From positions 162,867 to 200,654 of the forward strand of contig ML986606.1 of NCBI GenBank assembly GCA_010094045.1: 37,788 bases of DNA, written 5' to 3'. The stretch comes from Lojkania enalia. Taxonomy: Eukaryota > Ascomycota > Dothideomycetes > Pleosporales. A program made the position numbers and the translations under genes. Every line of letters begins with the position of its first letter. Positions within the stretch are counted from its first letter, which is position 1. The notes under the pieces are model-generated. The model ran no database searches. It was not told the DNA's origin and saw only the letters and a program-made list of their open reading frames with translations. Of this stretch, positions 31,824 to 37,788 are shown in pieces.

Positions 31824-32669
31824 TTTGGGAGGATTGGAGGGTGTTAGTTTGGGGTGGGATGAGGAGTTAGGATGGCCCGCAGCAGTCAGTCATTATTGGA
31901 GTCGCGCGTTAGGGTGGCTGTCGGCGGGGTACATGGCCGGTAGACAGTGATTGGCTGGCCTTTTCTATCCGGCATTTTCGACTATTATTTGCTCGTGCAC
32001 TTGTTTGTTTGTTTTGTTGGCGTATCGCTGAAGAGCACTTTTATTCACGCTTTGATCTCGTCTCAATCGATGATTGGCTACGATCACGTCCGCTGGCGGA
32101 CATGGAAGTCGATTCCCCAAGAGTAATACGTCGAAGCATAATACTATCACCCAAAAGACCACTTAAATAACAGTGCGTCGGAGGCCGAACCCAATTGAGC
32201 TTATTATCTTCAGAGTCAGCCTTAGACCTAGCAGCGTTGATTCTGTGACATTTGAATCTCAACATCCCGATCTTAAAGGTTCAGCCAAAGACTTCGCTCC
32301 CCACCAGGCCTACTACGATGATATTAGCTCCGCCTATCTACTCTTAATAATAGTCGATGCTAGAATTCCCAGCGAACGCGTATGTAAATACCATAGTACA
32401 ACGCATGCAACATAGTGAACTTGTTTATATATCCTACCAATCTAATAAACACTATATTAAGATTGGCGTCTAGCAGTAGTGGTTTCAAGCAGCTTACAGC
32501 AGCTTACACACCATCGGAGATTATGCGCCACATGCAAGTCGTGGGGCGATTCCATGAGCTTGATAATTAAATGTAAATGTAGCGCATATCAGCATCAACT
32601 TTCGACTATAAACATTCCAGAACACAACTCCGTTGTCTATCCCACTTGCTTTCGCAATTGACCGCAACT
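31824..32669. promoter_or_regulatory. Divergent intergenic region TMA20/ankyrin gene
   Basis: 846 bp between two divergent starts. It must contain both promoters. Several short frames (for example 32,173-32,415 plus and 32,041-32,265 minus) overlap each other, have no recognisable domain and in some cases no ATG, so none is called. A TATAAA at 32,607-32,612 lies 58 bases before the ankyrin ATG and could be its TATA box. AGCAGCTTAC is directly repeated at 32,488-32,507. GC content falls toward the ankyrin gene. Confidence 0.4.
32607..32612 (+). promoter_or_regulatory. Possible TATA box of the ankyrin gene
   Basis: TATAAA lies 58 bp upstream of the ATG at 32,670, in a stretch with no competing features. 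The call rests on sequence and position only. Confidence 0.3.
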
Positions 32670-33620
32670 ATGCCGTTAGGAATTCGCGAGTTCTCCCCAC
32701 CCCCTCCAAAGATTAAATCGCATCTTTCAAATATTACATCCGCTATCTACACAGACAATTCAAATAGAATCGACGAAATAATCCAAGAATGGCGATCTGA
32801 TTCATCGATCCCGAATCCCATGCCCTCAGATCTCAAGCTCGCACTAGCAACAGCCGCAAACACCGACAACACATCCGCAGCCTCCGCGCTACTCAATGCA
32901 GGCGCTGAAATTAGCTCATTAGCAGCGAGTAACGCACACTCAGAGGCGATGTTTAATACATTGCTTGCTCACGGATGGGATATAAATTCACTAGGCATAT
33001 CCGATATGCCAGTATTACGACATCACGTTTGCGACCCAAAGCTTCTCAAGTATCTTCTAGATTGTGGTGCAAACCCGAATTACACATCGACAAATACCGG
33101 CTTAGCGATTCTCGATATAGCAGCCGCGCACGCACCGCTAGCGAATGTGAAGCTAATGATTGAAAAGGGCGCCGACGTGAGCAAAAGCTCAGCGTTACAG
33201 TCCGCCGCGGGCGCATTCCCCGACCCTGTACCTACGGATGAGGACCCAGAGCCCGAAGATGTACCTGCCGAAGAGAGGCTTGAAACAAATGATGATGAGA
33301 TGGAAAGAATACCTGTTATGCAGCTCTTGCTCGAGCAAGGCGTAGACCTAAGCGCAATTGAACGTACACATGCAGGCCCCGAAGTTGTAGCGAAAGTAAC
33401 AGCCCCAGGGAGAAAAGGGAAGGTCGTCACAGTATTAGGCACTGCATTGCATCGAGCTGTCAGGGTAGGAGCTGTGGAAAGGGTGAGGTGGTTACTGCAG
33501 AATGTTTCCGATGTCGAGACAAAGGATAGCGCTGGGAAGACCGCTTTGCAATTGGCAGAACGACTAGGGAATCGTCATTTATGCCTTGGCCTTTTGAGAG
33601 AGAGCCGAATGAAGAGTTAG
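32670..33620 (+). CDS. Ankyrin-repeat protein, function unknown
   Basis: A single-exon gene of 316 residues. After an N-terminal Pro-rich start (MPLGIREFSPPPPK) and a helical segment, degenerate ankyrin repeats occur: about residues 57-82 (LALATAANTDNTSAASALLN, AGAEIS), 112-140 (KLLKYLLDCGANPN), 145-172 (LDIAAAHAPLANVKLMIEKG), 215-232 (MQLLLEQGVDLS) and 255-310 (GTALHRAVRVGAVERVRWLL, then AGKTALQLAERLGN). An acidic Pro/Glu/Asp-rich loop lies at about 184-212. There is no signal peptide or membrane segment, so it is probably a soluble intracellular protein-binding scaffold. I chose the ATG at 32,670; the frame extends eight codons upstream to a TTG, but that is not a plausible start. It is the last gene before the RIP-decayed zone. 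Ankyrin proteins like this are numerous and variable in Pezizomycotina, so no function is assigned. Confidence 0.8.
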   Translation: MPLGIREFSPPPPKIKSHLSNITSAIYTDNSNRIDEIIQEWRSDSSIPNPMPSDLKLALATAANTDNTSAASALLNAGAEISSLAASNAHSEAMFNTLLAHGWDINSLGISDMPVLRHHVCDPKLLKYLLDCGANPNYTSTNTGLAILDIAAAHAPLANVKLMIEKGADVSKSSALQSAAGAFPDPVPTDEDPEPEDVPAEERLETNDDEMERIPVMQLLLEQGVDLSAIERTHAGPEVVAKVTAPGRKGKVVTVLGTALHRAVRVGAVERVRWLLQNVSDVETKDSAGKTALQLAERLGNRHLCLGLLRESRMKS

Positions 33621-33870
33621 AGTTCTAATATTGAATCCAAAGTATTCACAGTTTTCACTCTAGTCGAGTCTTGCGTACTATACTTCCATCTTGTCATCAA
33701 TTGCCAGAAACATCCGGGATTTCCTACCGGCAAATCCCCACTTTCATGCTCCAGTCTTAAATCACTGACGAAAGGCCCTTGGGGAGGACCGTTGTACTAT
33801 ATCTTTAGAGACTAGATATTCAAGCTAAATGCTCTAAAAACATTTGCTAGTGAGTACTACTTAAGCACTA
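33621..33870. other. 3' flank of the ankyrin gene up to the transposon edge
   Basis: 250 bp without a gene. It ends in TA (33,869-33,870), the target dinucleotide of the following pogo-like element. Composition is normal and CA/TG are present. Confidence 0.5.
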
Positions 33871-34430
33871 ACGTAAAGCACCATCGAGTGAGCCACCCCA
33901 TTGAGTGAGCCAAAATTTCTTGGCAGCAAACACGACAACTACAACGCGCAATGCCTCAACACCTACAAAGAGATAATACTCAGCAAGAAGGTAGAATTAA
34001 GCTTGCCCTTTAAGTGTATGAAGCCGGCCAATTCTAAAGCCTACGAGCTGCTGCTGACGCGTATAGTATACCGCGACTAACGCTCTAGTAGAGATAGAAA
34101 GGAACCCTCGCGTGTACTAATTGCCGCCTATACTACTAAAAGTTAACTATAACTAAAGAGTAGACGATTGTATAATACATCCTTAACCTAGATTTACAAA
34201 AATTCGCGCCCTGGCTATATAAAGTAGTAGATATAGTAGATAAACTATTAGCTACATATAGTAAAGAGCTAATAGGTAAGAATTAGACTAAGAGGTTTAT
34301 AACGCGTATAAATAAGCTTAAAATAGCATTTACTCGGGTAAAGAACTACTAGAAGATATAGTAGAAGAATCCTAAGGTTATTAGTATATAGTTTAAGCTT
34401 ATTAAAGAGATAAAAGCTATATATAGTATC
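33871..34430 (+). mobile_element. 5' half of a pogo/Fot1-like transposon, cut by element A3
   Basis: The element starts after TA with ACGTAAAGCACCATCGAGTG and contains a direct repeat GAGTGAGCCA (33,885-33,894 and 33,903-33,912) in the terminal region, as other pogo-like TIRs here do. The transposase frame begins at 33,951. At 34,431 the family A LTR interrupts it. The rear half would lie beyond element A3, outside the window. Confidence 0.75.
33951..34430 (+). pseudogene. Pogo/Fot1-like transposase, N-terminal half, RIP-decayed and interrupted
   Basis: One continuous frame of 160 codons with about a dozen in-frame stops and no frameshift. Codons 1-20 (MPQHLQRDNTQQEGRIKLAL) are intact and keep four Gln codons. 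The psq-type helix-turn-helix follows (SLRAAADAYSIP), then the CENP-B/Tc5-type DNA-binding region from about codon 68: YILNLD, KFAPWLYKVVDIVDKLLATY, KRFITRINKLKIAFTR, NPKVI and FKLIKEIKAIY. Every stop is TAA or TAG where the family has Gln, Trp or similar codons. The DDE core is absent because family A copy A3 begins at 34,431. The identity as a pogo-type transposase is firm. Confidence 0.85.
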
Positions 34431-34709
34431 TGTAACAGCGCAGGTAAGATAATAGGTTTAAATGCGGTATAAATCCACTTAGAGGTATATAAGAATACGT
34501 GGGGGATTAGGGACCTGGGAATTCTATTAACACCTATAGGCCTTATACGAAAGGATATAGGAAAACTACTAAGCTACTTATAAGAGAGTATACAACTATA
34601 TATAGAAGGGAAAAGGGGTAGAACTAGGGGTAGAATAAGATAAGCAAAAAGCTTTAGGATAAAGTTATATATAAAGCTTTTCGTAGAACAATTTCTTTGC
34701 ATTATTATA
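34431..34709 (-). repeat. Family A 3' LTR of copy A3 (279 bp)
   Basis: Starts with the intact TGTAACAGCG and ends GCATTATTATA. It is the best preserved left end in the window and defines the LTR terminus. Confidence 0.9.
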
Positions 34710-35999
34710 CTACCCCCCTCTTTATAGGCTGATAGTCCCTATCTACACTAGTTTAGGAGGGAATTAGGGCTGTTATAGATAGGTTCTAGTATAAAGAAAT
34801 TTCTTTAAGAAGGTATTTACTAGTAAGAGCTAATATGCGTAGTTACTTATAGAGATATATTTATTAATATAATATTAAGTAAGGTTTTTACGGTAAGTAT
34901 AATTGACCTATATATTAGCTAGTAACTACTATTATAATAGTTTATTAATATTACAATTTCGTTGCGTATAGTAATAAGTATTTACTAGCCTTAGTATATT
35001 ACTAGGTTATTATTAACTAAGCTTCCTTAACTAAATAACAACTTCTACTCCGTATATATTATTACACGTCCCTAGAACCGTTAATTATTAAAGTATTACT
35101 AACGCCTCTTAGAAAAAATTAATTAATATACTACTCTATCTACCTTTTAAAACCTCTTTAGAAGTCTTCTAGATTATCTACTTTTAGACTATATATACGC
35201 TTGCCTGCAGGCGGTATATAATATTTACCTTTTAGTTTCTAAGATTAAAAAAATGCAAGTATTATACCTTATAAAATAAAAAGTATAACCCCGTATAAAT
35301 CATATCTAATACTAGTAGAATATTTACTACTAATATACTTATAAATCCTCTCCTACTATAAGGAGGAGTTTCTAGTTCTCCGAAGCTATCTCGAACTATA
35401 GATAGCAGCCTAATATATAGGGGATGAGAAGAATAAAAAGGTAGCCTTTAAGGCTATTTTAGAGTCTACTTATAGCCTAGCGCTTATAGCTTAGGTTATA
35501 AATAGTTAGGAAGATAGCCTTCTTACAGCTAGTATCTAGGTAGCTTTATTCTACTAGGGTATTAAGTTATTCCGTCGGATTTCAACTTTAGAGGTTCTAA
35601 TATCTAGCTTTTAGGCTGATATTACGGCGCTTTTAGGCGGTTAAGGATAAGATAGAGGAGGTTTAGAGGGAGTCCGGAGGGAAAGAAGGGGAAGGAAGAT
35701 AGAGAAGAAGAGGACTAGGGAGGTATTTAACAGCCTGCTATTAGACCCTCTAGATTCTATAGAAGAGTAATTTCGGGCCTATACTTTAGTTTTTAAATCT
35801 ACTACTTAACTTTTATACGTTATCGTCTACCAGGTAATCTATATTCTCTATACTATCCTTATATACCTTAATCTATTTAGTTAGGGCTTTTAGAGGTTCT
35901 AGCTAATTTAGATACTTATTATAAAAAGCTCTTAGTTTATAAGATAAACCTATAAAATTTAAAGTTTTATACTAGACCGGGTTAGGATTATATCCTACC

Positions 36000-37788
36000 T
36001 ATTTTACACGGTATTTAAGGGTCTTATAATACAGCTTACTAGCTAGTATTTCCTTAACCTCCTACTCTTCTACCCCTTTAATAGCGATAGCGGGTGGTTT
36101 CAGAGCTTCTTACCCTAGTAGAGGGTCCTAAGGGTTCTTATATAGTAGGTTTAGTGCGAAGATATTATATATTCTTAACCCTAGAGGTAGTTGTAGATAG
36201 TATAAATTTCCAACCTATTCTAGTACTTTAAAAGAGCCCTTCTATTAATTAGATAGCTTTTAGCTTAATCTTTAAATCGTAAGGTTCTTAGTATTTAGAT
36301 AGACTATATTACCAATCTACTAATTAATTAGTTACTAGTAATAGTTAATAATAGATTATATATAATCTTAAGTCTTCTTAATATTAGCTTTTACAGTTTT
36401 CTAGGCTATATATATACGAGTTACTAGAGCTAAAGCGTTCTTATAATTTAATTTGTTTATTATAGTAATAGAATTAATAGAATATTTCTAATCCCAACTC
36501 TAATAGGGCTTAGATCCGTATAGGATCTAATATAGGGATATTCTAATAGTTGTATAGGGTAGAGTTGCTTATACTCGGTTAATTATAAGTAATAGAGAAC
36601 TCTAGTTATTCTAGTAGAAAGATACGAAAAGGTGTAGTCTCTAATTAATATACTTATTTATAATCTCTATCTATCCGTTAGTCTCTTTATAATAAGTAGT
36701 AGATAGTTTAATTTTTACACCTAAGATATAGTAGAATTTAGACTAGAAACTAGATATAAACTAAGGTCTTTAGTCTAAAATAATAGTTTTAGGTGTATAG
36801 CTAAAGCGGTATATCTATTAAATAAATAATTCAGCTATTCCCTATACGTTAATTATACGATAGTAGAGAATAAATACCGCTTATTTAGATAGGCGATCGA
36901 TTACTATAATAATCTAATTATATCCGGACTTATCTATAGGGAAATCCTTAAAGTTAATATATAGGTACTATATTAGTTAATTTAGTATAGGAAGTAAGTA
37001 GATAAAACCTAGGGTTTAGGTTTATATTAGATAAGCTTTATAGTATAGAATATAATTCCGTATATATCGTTTATAAATAGCCTCTATACCCTTCTAGTAG
37101 TACTTCTGGGATAGTAACTAATAGGTTTTAGTAGCGTTTAAGTATGCGGAGGATACTTAGTTATAAGCCTCTTATATAAGCTATATATAAAGGCCTAAAT
37201 CTAATAGAATATATAAGCGATTGTTGTAGAGGAGTAGTCTATTCTCTATCCAATACTTGTAGAGTAAAAGGGTACGTTCTTACACGAAGGAGGTTCAGTT
37301 TTCCTATAGTAATACGTCGATTATATAACGATGCAAAGAAATCGTTCCACGAAAAGCTTTATATACAACCTTATCCTAAAGCTTTTCGCTTATCTTATCC
37401 TACCTCTAGTTTTACCTCTTTTCCCTTCCGTATATAGTTGCACACTCCCTTATAAGTAGCTTAGTAGTTCTTCTATATCCTTTCGTATAAGGCCTATAGG
37501 TGTTAATAGAATTCTCAGGTCCCTAATCCCCACGCACTCCTATATGCCTCTAAGTGGATTCGTGCCGTATTCGGACCTATTATCTTACCTACGCTGTTAT
37601 AGATTAACTCTAGAGAGTCTAATAATATAATCTACTTCTAGCCTTTAATAACATTTAGTATAGCCGCTTAAGTTGTTATTTAAATAATATAGGACTAGGC
37701 TAATTTAGTATTAATTCGGGGGTAAAGTTAATACGGTCTAAATAGGACTCTTAACTAGTTATTAGTTTAAGCTGCTTTTAAGTTTTCT
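36000..37788 (-). pseudogene. Copy A3 pol pseudogene (integrase part)
   Basis: This aligns with the integrase-coding stretch of A2. The minus-strand integrase core VVIDRLF-like segment lies at about 36,880-36,920. TAA/TAG stops interrupt it and a solo LTR splits it at 37,324. The RNase H and RT parts lie beyond the window. The 3' limit of coding is not defined. Confidence 0.7.
37324..37601 (+). repeat. Family A solo LTR (278 bp) inside A3, opposite orientation
   Basis: Reads TATAACGATGCAAAG at the left and CGCTGTTATA at the right, the reverse orientation of the other LTR copies. It is flanked by perfect 5-bp duplications GATTA (37,319-37,323 and 37,602-37,606). The corresponding site in copy A2 (13,543-13,547) is empty and reads AATTA once. 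With no internal region attached, it is a solo LTR left by LTR-LTR recombination. Confidence 0.92.

Larger units (their letters stand above)
34431..37788 (-). mobile_element. Family A Gypsy retrotransposon, copy A3, 3' part
   Basis: A minus-strand element that enters from the right edge of the window. Its 3' LTR is 34,431-34,709, and the polypurine-tract complement CTACCCCCC-like sequence follows at 34,710. The internal region 34,710-37,788 aligns with 10,929 to about 13,740 of copy A2, apart from a solo LTR inserted at 37,324-37,601. It is inserted in the pogo-like transposase frame, so it is younger than that element. It retains slightly more CG and TG than A2 in places but is heavily decayed. 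Confidence 0.87.

Noticed and set aside
31965..32661. Five small overlapping frames in the TMA20/ankyrin intergenic region
   Set aside because: They overlap each other on both strands, several lack an ATG, and none shows a domain or splice structure.
32646..32669. TTG start eight codons upstream of the ankyrin ATG
   Set aside because: Nuclear fungal genes rarely start at TTG, and the ATG at 32,670 is in frame and well placed.
32975..33442. Alternative-frame ORFs inside the ankyrin gene
   Set aside because: Overlap the ankyrin frame and have no recognisable features.
1..37788. Centromere or mitochondrial DNA as an explanation for AT richness
   Set aside because: The AT richness is explained by C-to-T decay of recognisable transposons with retained CG, and no mitochondrial genes are present.

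Overview
This window looks like a chromosome segment of a filamentous ascomycete (Pezizomycotina). The supporting signs are 52-110 bp introns with GT..AG ends and TACTAAC/CTAAT-type branch sites, Pezizomycotina-style Tim54, Sgt2 and Tma20 proteins, and LTR chromoviruses and Fot1/pogo transposons carrying dense C-to-T and G-to-A decay, the signature of repeat-induced point mutation (RIP). I cannot name a species.

There are two sequence compartments. About 1-27,150 and 34,050-37,788 are AT-rich, nearly free of CpA/TpG and packed with TAA/TAG; they contain nested dead transposons and no intact gene. About 27,200-34,000 is a normal-composition gene island.

Left compartment, in order: the 5' part of a minus-strand Gypsy element (family A, 279-bp LTR) at 1-1186; unassigned decayed DNA; a complete plus-strand Gypsy chromovirus (family C, 303-bp LTRs, 5-bp target duplication) at 1465-7524; unassigned DNA; a 1,871-bp Fot1-like transposon (F1) at 8299-10169; unassigned DNA with a short purine repeat; a second family A element on the minus strand (10,650-19,392), broken by a 515-bp assembly gap (14,362-14,876) and by a second Fot1-like copy (F2, 16,740-18,610); and a plus-strand Gypsy chromovirus (family B, 540-bp LTRs) at 19,393-26,847, inserted in the 5' LTR of the second A copy. 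Family B has a possible extra antisense reading frame between its chromodomain and 3' LTR.

Gene island: TIM54 (+, two exons), SGT2 (+, three exons, the first being only the ATG), TMA20 (-, three exons, convergent with SGT2) and a single-exon ankyrin-repeat gene (+). The first three are conserved housekeeping genes (mitochondrial carrier import, tail-anchored protein targeting, ribosome-associated PUA factor). They act in different pathways and need not be co-regulated. The island is bounded on both sides by the 5' ends of pogo/Fot1-like transposons that point outward (27,305-27,554 minus; 33,871-34,430 plus).

Right compartment: the right-hand pogo-like element is cut at 34,431 by a third family A copy (minus strand, 3' LTR at 34,431-34,709), which runs off the window and itself carries a family A solo LTR (37,324-37,601) with a GATTA duplication.

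I see no undescribed defence, toxin or biosynthetic system. The less ordinary items are the antisense frame of family B, the outward-facing transposon ends framing the island, and the filled/empty site pairs that order the insertions. Boundaries of decayed coding regions are approximate; LTR, TIR and exon boundaries were read base by base.
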